A DNA stretch of 64,000 bases from Struthio camelus (taxonomy: Eukaryota; Chordata; Aves; Struthioniformes; Struthionidae). The notes below the pieces were generated by a model that had not been told where the DNA came from, searched no databases, and was given only the letters and a program-made list of their open reading frames with translations. Each line of letters starts with the position of its first letter. Position 1 is the stretch's first letter. Location of the stretch: contig NC_090954.1 in the NCBI RefSeq assembly GCF_040807025.1, positions 13,967,501 to 14,031,500 on the forward strand, written 5' to 3'. Below, piece after piece: positions 1-11,793 of the stretch. Position numbers and translations under genes: made by a program.

Positions 1-3000
1 AATGTAAATGTGAATTGTTCTGCCAGATTTTCTGGAATAACATTAATAAGGTGACATTCTAGGGAACTACGGATTACTCTCCGTGAATTGTGCATTTTCT
101 CCTACATGTGCCGGTCCTTTACTGTGATTTCATTATTGAACAGAAGAATCTAGCTCCTGAAGATAAACCGCTCCACCCCTTCCCCTCCCCACCGACACCA
201 CCCAAATGCAAGTATAGTCTGAGGAGATATTAAGATAAATACACCAAGCAGAAACACAGTCTGGGAGATACCATGAAGGGAGTTACCACACTCCTCACCC
301 TAGGAGCTTTCTGTTCCTCACGTGAGCAACATGTGTGATCCTGCGTTCAGTGTCCATCCTTTGACACCTGAAGATATTGGTTAACTGTGACTCAGTAACA
401 AAGAGGAGAAGGCTGTGTCCTGTGCAGCAGCCCTCTATCCGTCTTCATTAGACTGAATATTTAAGTTGCCAATTTTATCCTGGCATATGGCTAGGACTTG
501 TTCTAGACTCATAACCTCAATAGGACATCAAATCACTGATTCCAAAATGAGTATCTATCTTCTGGTTAAGTATCTCTTAAAAAAAAAAATACCCATTTTG
601 TCCTTTCTGAAAGGTGAGAGTTAAAGCCAAGGTCATAGATAGCCTGCTATCAATTTCAGTGGCCTATGAATGATTCAGAGTGCTGAAGGAGGTTTTTGAT
701 ATATTAAGAGCACCACTGTCCTTTAGAAAGGAGTTTCAGGCCTCCTGCTGTTGGGAACATACATTTGGGAACATCCCAAAGGCAGTCACTGGGCTCCTAT
801 TCTGCTAGCTGTTATTTCACAGGACATACCAGTAGCCAGTGACAGCATTTAATAATGCTAAGAAATCCAGATGGCTTGGGTTTACACAACATTCAGCAGC
901 TTCTGCTATTTTTCCCAGAAATGCAATGCTTTAGGGAACCATGCAGTCAGGAAAAAAATCCTTTGTTAAGTTCAGTCATTATTTGGTAGTAGTTGATGTA
1001 GCAATGTGGAATATTTACTTTTTATGGTGTTTACGTGGTTGAAGAACATCACTGCACTTTTCTAGAGATACTCAATCTAGCGTTTCCTCTTTTTTCTATT
1101 TTTTTAATTGTTTTCAGCTTTACCTTTCTTCCAGATGTTCCCAGCCAAAGTGATTGAGTGCAGCTTTTGCAGTTGTTGAACATTATAATTCCCCTTCCTA
1201 AAAAGACAGTGCTAATGTTTTGTGTTCTGAGTTCTCTATTTGAAAGAAGTCTCCTCCAAAATAACTACTAAATATCCAAAAGGTAGGAATATATAAAAAG
1301 AAAGAGAGTAGACTTTTGTGATTCTTTTACACCAGGCTGACATATTGCAACCACTACACGTCACATGCTGTTTTGTGTGATGCATTCACCTCTTAAGTTG
1401 TTTAACAACCAGAGTCAGCAAAGGAGGAACGTGCACTTTCAAATACATGTTGACATCTGTAGTTTACGTAGTAGCTAGAATCAGCACAATCAGCTTCAAA
1501 TACCAGGGGGGTTTCTTCTGTTTAGTGAGTGTAATAGGCAATTAGCATAAAAATAGTTCAACCAGTTCATGTTATAAATCATACTAAAGACTAGGGTTAC
1601 ATCTGTGTGTACTAGAGAATTAAACAGTCCCACTCTGATCCATAGGCCAGCTAGAAGACCCAAGTCAGATATATACTATGAAATTATTTATAGCTCCCAA
1701 AGCAGGGTGGCTGCATCCAGTTTCCTGTCTGGGAACAGCCCGTAGCCTGTGCTGCCTACCAAGATGAGCCTAAAAACTTTTTGGAAGAGTTTCGATCCAA
1801 GACAAGACCATGCGAGGGCCAAGCCAACATTTTCGAAGTAAAGATGTCGACTTCCAGTGCTCAGGGCCCTGTCCTGGTGCTGTTTAATTCCTTGGTAAAG
1901 AAGTAGCCCTGTGAAAGACTCTCTTTGGCCGTTATCAGCATCAGTTACATTCCAACAGCCTCTTCACCGCTGTCGGGAGCAAGGCTGATGTTCTCAGCTC
2001 TGCCAGGGAGAGGTGCACCTACTAACATAATGGACTAAGATATCTTCTTGGTCCTTCTGTCGCACTCTGCAGCCTGCCTGATACTACAGCAAAACAGGCA
2101 GGCAGGGAAGTGGCTAGTCAATTTGTCATCTTGCCTGCAAAGACAAGGACGTGAGTTTCTTTCCTCATTTTCAGTCTTTTGAGGTGTCAGTCTTCTTCCA
2201 GCCCAACTAATACTTGTGTTCTTGTTCCAAAATTTTCTTCCTGTGTAAGGCCAGTAAAGTTGGTCATTCCAGCTTTAACTCTGGAAAATGTATTCTCTGA
2301 CTAACTGACTATTCAAGTATAAAAGACATAATCCAGCTTAGTAACGAGATAATAACTATGTAAGAGCGGAATAGAAATTTCTTCAGGTGTGAAAGAAGCC
2401 AATTTATCAGAAATGAAAAGAGTCATTAGTGAACACGTTTAAATGGAGAGGATTTAACAGAGACACTGCTATGAAGCTTGTACAGTTTTACAGTTTACCA
2501 GGTTTGTTTCATTTGAAGGAAAAGAGCCGGAGTGCAGGGTAAATGTCAATAAGGTGGGGCCATCTAGTGTATACTATTAGTGTTACAACTTTGCCTTTGG
2601 TAATTTGACTTTCTTAGCCTGGCTAAACACTGGCCCTAATTCCTGCTCTATAATTATTTTCTGTAATTTGCAAGTAGGTCATTTGTGAATAATGAGTGCA
2701 ATAAACTTGTTCTCTAGAAAGAGGACCATGAGCATAAAACACATGTCAACGTTTATTTTAAACATGCAAACTAAGAAGCTAAACAATGTAAATGAATCAG
2801 AATTGTACAAAGTTGGAAGAAAAATGATATTTTAAAATGTAGCTACAAATTCTAGCACTGGAAGAGTCAAGGCATTACCTAGGAAAGCTGAAGCCCTTGA
2901 AAAGAAGTGCTTGCACAGGTTTCTGGGTAAATGAGAGGAAACATTTCACCAACAAGAAAAGCTGAGACAATGCCTGTACTGGCTTATGTTGATTAAAATC

Positions 3001-3309
3001 AGTTGGGAATGCTAGGAAATTTGAATTGTCACTGTGGAGGCAAATTAATTAATTGTGTGCTCATGTGAAAACCACCTAGCTGTAGAAACAGAGATGCTCA
3101 TGAGAATCCTGAAGAAGAGGAAGGACAGAAGTGTCAATCCCAGTATGATGGAGCAGCAAGAAGCATCAAAAGAGAGTACAGCTGAAAGACTAGTTCTTGC
3201 TTTGTGTGCCATCATCAGAACAGACAGGATGAGCGAAATTAAATTTAGAGATCACAATATGGCAGTGTAAAGCTGTTCTCAGCACTCTTCTCTGTCACCC
3301 AGAATCCGT
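1..3309. other. Left flank, mostly non-coding; 3' flank of the Kazal gene
   Basis: No complete gene is visible on either strand apart from the possible isolated signal exon at 273-321. The sequence is AT-rich and intron/intergenic-like. The minus-strand hexamer AATAAA at 2752-2757 is the nearest candidate polyadenylation signal for the Kazal inhibitor whose stop codon is at 3310-3312, implying a 3' UTR of roughly 560 bases; this is inference from position only. A short open frame at 3055-3270 on the plus strand overlaps this region but has no signal peptide, domain or splice context. Confidence 0.5.
273..321 (+). pseudogene. Possible second SPINK-type signal-peptide exon (isolated)
   Basis: An ATG at 273 opens 16 codons reading MKGVTTLLTLGAFCSS, then one base before a GTGAGC donor, so the intron phase is 1. 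Length, MK start, leucine-rich core, Cys-Ser end and intron phase all match exon 1 of the Kazal gene on the other strand ([18 protein letters not shown], phase 1). The DNA CTCCTCACCCT is shared by both. I found no matching propeptide or Kazal exon downstream on the plus strand within the next several kilobases, so it is most likely a relic of a duplicated SPINK gene, or a live gene whose other exons I failed to see. Confidence 0.3.
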
Positions 3310-3355
3310 TCAGCATGCACCTGCTTGCTGCATGTGTAAAGCACCTCTGCTTCTC
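3310..3355 (-). CDS. Kazal gene exon 4 (last coding exon)
   Basis: Acceptor TTTGCAG ends at 3356. The first G completes a Leu codon (phase 2) and the frame then reads [14 protein letters not shown] and TGA at 3312-3310. It supplies the sixth Kazal cysteine (C82), only one residue from the end of the protein once the stop is counted, as in most SPINKs. The phase matches exon 3 exactly, which is the main support for this short exon. Confidence 0.85.
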
Positions 3356-6300
3356 CTGCAAAGGAAAGGACATAGACATTACAGATAGTAAGCTTAATAT
3401 TATGAACTAAAATATTCCTGAAGTCCTCAAGACAGCAGCTTGCTAACAGAGAAGACCCTTTAAACACTTGCAGCAGAAAGGAAAACACTGACTTATAAAA
3501 GATTTTCTTTTGAAAATTATGAATTTTATTCCACAGGAAAAATTTTCTGATGTTTCCAATACCGTTTTTGAAATCTTACATGACCTGAATTGGGTCAGGT
3601 GCCTTGTTAGCAAGATTTTGATCATTGGACTCTTCCTTTTATTGTTCAAGCTTTACAATTTCTGCTAGAATAGGAAGTTGCTTACAGAAATACCAAGGTC
3701 ATTCGTTTAGATCAATTGGATCTTACCGTTGAGAGAAGCAATTAGTCTATAAAGATAAAGCAAAGAAGCAGAGGAGTAGAGACCCTAACAAAATGACAGC
3801 GCTTAGGTTGAATGGAAATACTAGCAAACCCAGCTAATATCAGATTTTGGCTTATTCAGGAGTAATTACTTAGTACTGTACTTACAGGACTGCCTTACAG
3901 AAGGAACACTTGTTGTTATAGGTTTTCCCATCAGAGCCACAAAAAGGTTGATAGAGCCTTTCACAGTAAACAGGTCTTCTTGCCTGTAAACTCCTGTATT
4001 CACTGCAGTCTACCTGCAAAAACAGTATCATTTTCCTTTGAATCCATCTTTCTCGCATTCTCTGTTCACCTATAGAAATAAGGGATATATGAAATTTTTT
4101 GATAAGCTTTTTAGCTGCTATAGATCAGCACAGTCAGCAGGGCTCCAGCCTCTACTCTAACTGAGCCCAAGTCTCAGAAGAGAAATGTTCTTTCTAGTAG
4201 AGGTGTACATGATGCTAGCAACGTCACATAATGAGTACCTTCCGGACTTTGCTGTCTGCCTGAACCAAAATCACTGTAAAAAATGTAGCCCCTCTGCAGC
4301 TACAAAAAAAAAAAAAAAAGCAGAGTCTTCACAGTTTTTTCTGGCTGGTAATAATTCTAAATTCCGGTGAGAGTAGTTTTCAAGGACGTGAAGGGTTTCT
4401 GTCTCTTTATCACACACATAGTAGCTCCTGACACTTTTTACAATGGTGAAAGGATCTACCCAAACCGAATTAAGGTAAGCCCCATGTAGGCATTAACATG
4501 AAAAGGAATTGTTGAAATGCCCGCTTCTGATAGTGGAACTGTGTACATTACAGACTTGTATAGAAAAATGGGAATACGAACTAATAAAATAAATGACTGA
4601 AAGAGCTCCTGTTCCACTTTTGAAGCTCGGTCGTCTTCTGTCAAGTGAATATCCTTCCTGGTCTTTGACGAACAAGGAGTTCCTTTTGTAGTTCACTTTT
4701 CACTTTAATCTGCTATTTGTCATCTTTGAAAGCCTGGGTTTGCCTGCCTATGATATCACCCCTCCTTTTAGGCGTCATTGTGGTAACTAATATCAGTTTA
4801 TCAGTTCAGCTCTTTTTGCTCCCAGTCACTACATGTGCATCTTGAACAATTTGAAGTATGATATTCTTTGGAGGGACACTATGACTGGAGCTTTTCTGTT
4901 CTGAAGATCTAGCCAAAATATGTAGTATAAATCTATGTAGTTAAAACGGGCTCTCCTTTGCTGTTCTCTTGTTAGGGCCTGATTTTTTTCCCCCTCCATT
5001 CTTCCTTTTAGTGGAAGGCAGGATTATTACTTCAAGCAAAACCAGGAATTCATGGCAGTGAATATGATTTTTTATATGCCAGTCATTGTCCAGGGCCTGC
5101 CCATGGGCACAGAATGTCCCCACTCTCTGTGTGCGGTCACTTCCTTCAGCAGCCTAGACCCTGTGACGTGGCTGCAGCACAGACTGAGAGAGCTAACTTA
5201 GCGGTTCCACTGGCAAAAGGGTCATTAGCCAATCACTCTTTTAGGTATTATGGGCTCAAAGGTGATGTCCCGTAAAAAAAGCATATGGGACATTAGTTAA
5301 CCTGGATTCCCCTTCATTTGGTCCTTTCTTTCTCCTCCAAAGCGCTGGCCTGGGTGTTCACATGTTTTAAACACTGTGGCTAGAAAGCAGGACGCAGCAC
5401 ACCCAGCCCCAAGCGCCAAAGCAGCTCAGAGATCTGACATAGCTGGCAGGTTTCCACAACATAGACCAGCAGAGGCATTGGCATGGGAGGAAATCTCTGT
5501 AGCTTGCAATTTATCATTTTAAAACTAGTCAAACACCAACCTGTGGGAGACAAGGGCCAGCTAATAAAAAGGTAGAGACCAGGTGAATTTGCCACATACA
5601 TACATGTCACAACTGGGAAAATGGGGAAAATACTCCATTTAACATGAAGAGAATGGAATAGGCTCTTCCTGGACAAGAGTGTATGGTCAGGCATCAGAAG
5701 TTGTGTATGTTGTGCTAGTATGGGACTAATTGTGTGTGTGTGTGTGTGTGTGTGTGAAGTGCCACACTCTTGTGCTGCCCCATGGACTCCCCAAGGGCTT
5801 GTCTCTGCTCAAATCAGGAAGCATTTTCATTGCTCAGTACCATATTTCTTTCAGAGGTTGACTCTACCATGGATACTCCAGCATAGTCAGGGACAAGTTA
5901 AAATCCCTAGGGACATGATTTAGGATCTGAAAGTCACCAAGGAAGCCTTATAGTGTCTTCACCAGACAAATACCAAATGTCTTAATTTCTCTCACTTAAA
6001 ATTTCCCATATCGGGTTTCTTAAACTGTCTAACCACATACAGCATTATATGTAGTAGCATCTGAAAGTTCTCATGGCAACTATGAGGAAACCACATATCT
6101 CAAACTCAGGGATTTCTCTCTGATTTCTGTAGCATTTACTTAGTGTTTAATGCACCTTTTCTGACCTTATGGATCATGATGCACTATTGTTACAAGGTAT
6201 TTATTTCTATCCAGAAACAAAGGGGAAAATGACTCACCTCATCTTTTTTGGCAGCATCTGGAACAAGAACATAATAACAAAAGGTAAAATTGAAAAAGTC

Positions 6301-8402
6301 ATTGATGGACATTCAGTTTGCAACTGGGATGGTTTCTTTAGTACCTTCTAGCAACGCTAAGGCTCTAACCTCCTTGAAAGTAAATACTAACATCATTTTT
6401 CAGTGTTTAATAAAATACATGTGTCAGGTCGTATTAAACAAGTGGACCTTATTGCAATGTTTACATTAGAAATCCATGTCAGCAGCTAGAACAGCCTTTG
6501 TTGTCAGAGAGAATGGAGTCTATTGTTCCCCTTTTCATCACAGAAAGATTAAAGATGCAGGAGTCAATATTATATTCAGGATGAACTAGCTGTTGAGCAT
6601 GACGTTTCATTCCTAATTCTATCATATATGGGTATATTAAAAAAATCATATATGGGTACAAGCAAGTCACATGGTCACATGAAATTTAGATTATAATATC
6701 ACTTTTAAAAGTATTTTCCCATGCCAATCGATATGGATTCTAAGCTATTTGGTGGAGGAATTAGACCCTATTTGTATACACATGGTGTCTAATACAATGG
6801 AGCCCTGATCTCAGGCTGAGGCTTCAAAAAGCTGCTTCAGAACAGCTAATCAATGATAATTACAGCTCTCAGAAAGTAATCAGATAACAGTGACACATCT
6901 CCATTATGGTAACACATTCATTACTGTCTTTAGGAATGTATTTTGTTCTTCTCCTGTCCTGTAATAGTCATTCTGTAGCTTCTAAAGGATAAAAGTTAGT
7001 AGACAGATGCTTCTGTACAGAACGAGCAGGAAGGAAATGGAGTATGATGTGAAGGCCTATACAGCTACAGCATTTGTCTTTCTGGCTAAATACAATTATT
7101 TTGGATCTTTGAAGCTTTCTGTTGAAACTTGCTTTCATGGAGCTGCTCATATCTTGTGATTAAATAGAGTCATCCAAGGTAAAAAGACTTGCATAAATAA
7201 CCCACCGTGTCAAGTTTCAGTCTATGTCACCAGAATTTTGACTACGCTTTCATCATTCTGGAAATGGATTAGATTTAGCCCACCTCCACAAAAGTGTTTA
7301 AATGTTAGTTTTCTCTGGTAACCTTTTAGTATCAGCTGTATTTTGGGGAGTAAAAGCAAGAAAGATCTATTTCAAAAAGGACTGATCCATAAAGTTATAA
7401 AGCAGACAAAATAAACTAGAAAATTCAAGGGAGAGATTCGACTGAGTTCTCTTAGAAAGGAAGAATTTCTTTTGCTGCAATTACTGAAACATTATTTGAA
7501 AGCTCAACTTCCATCAAAAACATTCTATTTTATTAAATTTGACATTTTTTCATAATAATTTTGATTTTTGAGACATTTTTCAAATCAAAATGTTCAGAGT
7601 TATTCAAAATGGGAAAAAGATTATTTTGTTTCTTACTCTCTGTTTTAACATTTTTGTTGTGTTTTGCTTCTTTAACATGAATACTAGTTCAGTGCTACTG
7701 AAGAGAAGCTAGCAGAGAAGATTTGGACTCCCCTCTTTTAGTTATTCTAAATCTACTTATTTTTCTAAATCTTTCACTTTTTTCTTGCAACTTTTTCTTC
7801 CAAAGTAAAAAATAAATTAGCAAGTGAAGGGTTAAGAAATTCCTCCCATCTCCAGGTTTTATCATAGAGTAACCTACATCCTCCTGAGTCTCAAATCCGT
7901 CTCCAGCCCATCATGAAGAGGTTATTAACAGCCAAGTTATGTGGCCAGTGCGTAATCAGTTATCTCCTGCTTGCTTAGTGTGGCAGGAGAAGGACCTCAT
8001 CAAGTCCAAGTTCTCCTCTCAGATGGGAGAAAAAATGATTAAGTAAAACCTGCTTTCATTCTGAGGCTTTGCAGTTTTTCTTGTTTTTCTGTAACACTTT
8101 TTAGTTGCAATGCAAAATACAACCGTGACTTGCACTGCCAACAAGGAATAGGATTCATCTATTCAAGTTGACTGCTTTAAAGCTGGTAAAATATTGCTTG
8201 GTAAGTAGTGCACAAGCATAAAATTTCACTTCCTAAGCTGCCCCCAAAGCCCAGCAACTACTGCTTACTATCTTACAAGACCAAGCAGCTTCCAGTGTTT
8301 GAACATTAGAGCTATAATATATCAGGGAGTAAAAAAAGGTTACTCACTTGCTGAGCAAAGAACTGCCAGGGTGAGGAGCACAAAAATGCCTGTTATCTTC
8401 AT
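3310..8402 (-). CDS. Kazal-type serine protease inhibitor (SPINK/ovomucoid-like), 4 exons
   Basis: Secreted single-domain Kazal inhibitor that should bind and block trypsin-like serine proteases outside the cell. Coding exons on the minus strand are 8402-8348, 6257-6238, 4013-3886 and 3355-3310; all introns are GT-AG, with phases 1, 0 and 2, the same layout as vertebrate SPINK1-type genes. They join to 249 nt, 82 aa. Residues 1-18 are a signal peptide, 19-25 a short propeptide-like linker, and 26-82 the Kazal domain. The six cysteines are C28, C42, C50, C61, C64 and C82, with the invariant 7-residue C2-C3 and 10-residue C3-C4 spacings. The core [16 protein letters not shown] is diagnostic. 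The predicted P1 residue, second after C2, is Arg44, which indicates trypsin-like targets. The VDCSEY start and the FCKAVL segment resemble ovomucoid domains more than SPINK1. The exact orthologue is unassigned, so no symbol is given. Confidence 0.9.
3886..4013 (-). CDS. Kazal gene exon 3 (Kazal core)
   Basis: 128-nt exon between a TTTTTGCAG acceptor and a CT|GTAAGT donor. It encodes Val26 to the first two bases of Leu68, carrying five of the six Kazal cysteines and the reactive loop C42-E-R44-L45. This single exon is enough by itself to identify the family. The C1-C2 spacing is 13 residues, inside the known range but on the long side. Confidence 0.93.
5731..5756. repeat. (TG)n microsatellite
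   Basis: Thirteen perfect TG units inside intron 2 of the Kazal gene. It creates a spurious plus-strand frame rich in Val-Cys. Confidence 0.95.
6238..6257 (-). CDS. Kazal gene exon 2 (20-nt micro-exon)
   Basis: Twenty bases between TTCTTGTTCCAG and GAG|GTGAGTC. It completes Asn19 and adds AAKKDE in phase, entering in phase 1 and leaving in phase 0. SPINK genes have a comparably short charged exon between signal and Kazal exons, so position, size and phase all fit. It is far too small for ORF finding and is called from splice sites and phase only. Confidence 0.75.
8348..8402 (-). CDS. Kazal gene exon 1 (signal peptide)
   Basis: ATG at 8402-8400 opens [18 protein letters not shown] followed by A|GTGAGTAA, a strong donor in phase 1. 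It is strikingly like the MKVTGIF start of SPINK1-type precursors. The hydrophobic stretch spans residues 4-15 with a small-residue end, so the protein enters the secretory pathway. No upstream in-frame ATG is closer. The first ~50 bases upstream contain a 17-bp inverted repeat, listed separately. Confidence 0.88.
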
Positions 8403-8409
8403 AGCTGAC

Positions 8410-8426
8410 ACAGGTTCTTGACCTGT
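8410..8426. promoter_or_regulatory. Inverted repeat just upstream of the Kazal start codon
   Basis: ACAGGT and ACCTGT, six bases each, face each other across a 5-base spacer (TCTTG), starting eight bases upstream of the ATG. In the transcript this could form a small hairpin; as DNA it carries AGGTCA and AGAACC half-site-like words reminiscent of nuclear-receptor elements. Function is unproven. Confidence 0.3.
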
Positions 8427-8483
8427 TCCACAGCCAGTCTATGCTCTAAGTGTCCCACTGCACTTCGCTTGAATGTATGTTCA

Positions 8484-8531
8484 GGTATCTGAGTGTATAT
8501 ATATGTATATATATATGTATACATATGTACA
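8484..8531. repeat. (TA)/(TATG) low-complexity tract
   Basis: Imperfect TATATATG-type repeat about 90-130 bases upstream of the Kazal start codon. It includes TATATA words, so a TATA function for the Kazal promoter is possible but cannot be separated from the repeat. Confidence 0.8.
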
Positions 8532-11297
8532 CAAAGAGCAGGCACCCTGATGATGAAATCCACCTTGTAGAATGTAATTGGAAGAAGGTGTTGCCCGTGG
8601 GTAGTGTCAGTAGGAATGTCTTCTTTACAGCATGAAGGTCGTAACTACAGGGCTGAGAGTCACAGCATGGATTGTTTGATAAAGGAGATGTACTTTGGCT
8701 AATCCACTTGCCTAATTAACTGTTCCATCTGCATTAACAAGCTAAAGGAGTGACTCAGTAAGGTGGTTACTTATTGCTGATCTGTTATTGCCATACTGAC
8801 TCTTACAGCTGAACATAATTCCCAGGGGAAAAAGAAAGATCACTGCAAGATGCATTCCAAAAGATTCATACTAGTATAATGTAAATAATTAATTTCTTCA
8901 AATTTTAGAGACTCTTGTCACCAGTTGTGCGTAGAGTTGATGGCCTTCCTAAGCTTATGAAGGCAGGTCAGTATTTCCACTGAAAACAGCAAATGCTATG
9001 CATGGAAATAATTTAATTCCAGAAAGCTGGTGAGTTTTGCCATGCACTGAATCCTTTCAAACTGCTTTGTGGGAGTAGTTTCACAGGTGCTTGGAAAAGT
9101 CTATGTTTTGCATATCTACTCTCTTTGAATATTCTGCTTTAAAAGTTCCAGTCATCAATTTGGGCAGCAGAAGCAATACTTTGTGAAGGAGGGAGCATAG
9201 ATACTGCATTGCACTGCTTATCACAGAGAAGTGATGAGTTCACAGCCGTTCTGCATCCGGCTGAGTTGGTGCCTAGTTTGCTGCCATGGGGATATGGAGA
9301 AGATTCCTGTTCCTTAGAATATTTTCTTTGGGCTCTTCACAATTTTCAATGCAAAAAATATCATATCATGTGGTATTCTTTAAACAAATCCAACATACCA
9401 GTATATTAATGACTTAAACAATCAATAGGCATAATTCCTTGGCTTTCATAATTTGCATCATGGATAGAGTCACAGTGGAAAACTCAGATCTGAGTCTTAA
9501 TTCTCACAAAGCTCAAAGAAAGCTGGAGTTTTGAGCCCATATTTGTGTTTGAACCAACCCTTCCAAAACTCCCTTCTTTTTAGAGATTTAGAATGCGGTC
9601 ACCTTCCCTACATTGCAAGATAGCCTGGGACTTTTTCCACATCCAGGAGTTAGGGTGCTATATGCTATTTTCACCAAGACAGAGCAACTGACTATCTCTA
9701 TGTAAAAGGTCCTAGTAACTCCTGCTCCTATGTGGAGAACAAGAGAGAGACCAAACGTTTCATCTCTAAGGAATGTGGGTAATGAATAAGTGGTTAGTTT
9801 CTCATCACTCGGTGGAGCAAAAAAACAAATGCCATCAACTTCCAATTGCACATTAAGAATACGTAAAGATCTTGTTAGAGTTAGAGGCCTGTAGATTTTT
9901 TTCAATGTCCTTACTTCAGAGATTTCATCTCAAGCTTTTCTACATTCTTAATCTGGAGATTTGTGCATATTCCCGTGAGGTGGAGTGCACAAAAGACACG
10001 CTGTTATTTAAAATGGGGCTTGTCTGGATTCTGCTGCTGTGTGCTGTCAGTCAGTTCTTTTTTTTTTTCTGGAAAGCCCTAGGCTTTTCTGAAGAGCCTG
10101 AGACAGAGTGTATCTAAGCTCATGGAGAATATTCAAGAAACATTCGTTAGTGGATACTGACAATTACCAATATTAGGCAACAGAAGCAGAGCCGCCAAAA
10201 ACCCAGAAGGTACTCCTGGTCTGACTAGCTTTTAGCAAACTTCAGACTCTTGAGGACATCATGAAACTGTAAAATTGCAGCTTGACAGAACATGCAGCTT
10301 CCTTGACAGTGGTATGAGGAAACCTCCCACTTTGGTTACATTTTCTTGCCTAATTTGGTGCTATGAGGTGTCCTATCTGATGCAACCACAGAATCCATCC
10401 CATCACTCTGGAGAAAAAATACTAACATCTGTTTGCAACCTTCTGAATTGACGTAGGAAGATTTTCTGAAGACAAATGAAGAAAAGAAGACAGCACATTT
10501 AGGAGTGGGAAGGGGCTAATGAGGGATGCAAATTTTGGATCAGATTTTTCTTAGCATTTGAAGATTATTTCACCATAGATGGAATTCCTGATGTCAATTC
10601 TATGTCCCATAGGAGCAGATCCATGGTGTGAATGTTTTCTTCCTGGCAATGCTTAGGTGTTTTGATTAGGGCTTCAGAGTCAAATTAACATTCATTTTCT
10701 TTGTAGGGCTTGTCCAGATCATCCCAATAAGGAGGGATACAGTTCTGATAAGAAATTGTGCCATATTATCAGGCTTGTAAATAGTAGAACACTGGAAGAG
10801 GGGCAGGGCAGGGGCTCAGCCAAAGTTCTGGATTTTCTTGCATTTCGAAAGATAAAGCCTGTCTTAAAGCTTTAAGAAAAATGTCATACACACAATGCAA
10901 GACAGAGTCTGTTTCACTTTCTGAAATGATGTAATACTCAGATGCAAAACCTTGAAATGAAATTCTGTAAAAATTAATGCCACAGTCTTTACTGCAACTC
11001 CGTTTTAAAGGATATCTAAATACCCCAGTACCATATGCCTAGCTTTAATAATGAGAAGAATTCACATTAACAAAGTAGAAAAGATATTCACTGGCTGACC
11101 AAGATAATGTTTCACCTGAGGTACCTTTCTGAGGCACCTGTCCAAACTTGCAGGGACCTGTTTGCCCTGATAGTCTTCATAAGGAGCTGGTCTGACTACC
11201 TAATTGTCATCCTCAGGCAGGCCAAAGGTTCATCTAGGTCAGAGTTCTGTCTCCAGAAATATTTAGTGGCAGATTAATAGAGAATACAGAGTGGTTC
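8532..11297. other. Intergenic between Kazal gene and CR1 relic
   Basis: Unique, AT-rich sequence with only short random frames on both strands. No exon, RNA gene or repeat family was recognised. Confidence 0.5.
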
Positions 11298-11793
11298 TTC
11301 TTTGTCTGGTTCTGGGCTCCCCAGAGCAAGAAAGACATCAACATACTGGAGCAAGTCCGGCAAAGAGCCACCAAGACGGTTAGCGGGTTGGAACACATCA
11401 TACAAGGAGAGACTGAAACAAGTGGGTTTGTTCAATTTTAAAAAAGAAGGCAAAGAGAAGGTCTTACAGTTGTCTTCAGCTACTTAAAAGGATGGTATAG
11501 AGAAGATGGAGCCAGACTCTTCTAAGAGTTATACTGTGAAAGGATGAGAAGGAATGAGTGCAAATTGCAACAAGAGAAGTTCCAATTAGATGTAAGGAAA
11601 ACAGATTTCATGATGAGAGTACTCACACATTTGAAAAAGTTGCCCAGAGAAGTTATGGAAACTCTATTTTTTTTAAGAGAGAGCCAAAAATTAACCTGCT
11701 ATGAGTTGGCCTGGCTTAGGGGGCAGGGTGGTGGAACAAGATGACCTCCAGTGATCTGTTCCAACCTACGTTATTCTATGATACTATGATTCT
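11298..11793 (+). mobile_element. Old CR1 LINE fragment, plus orientation (3' end)
   Basis: Starts with the conserved CR1 segment around TCTGGGCTCCCCAGAGCAAG, runs through a strongly diverged reverse-transcriptase C-terminal region, and ends in GATGACCTCCAGTGATCTG...TTCTATGATACTATGAT, the CR1 3' end with its short terminal repeats. Many stops and indels make it the most decayed of the longer CR1 copies here. It lies between the Kazal gene and IL12B. Confidence 0.85.

Noticed and set aside
1960-2060. Faint similarity to a Kazal core (CACCTACTAACATAATGG) on the plus strand
   Set aside because: No cysteine pattern, stops in the relevant frame, no splice sites; similarity is at chance level.
3055-3270. 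71-codon plus-strand frame near the Kazal 3' end
   Set aside because: No signal, domain or splice context; antisense to the Kazal 3' flank.
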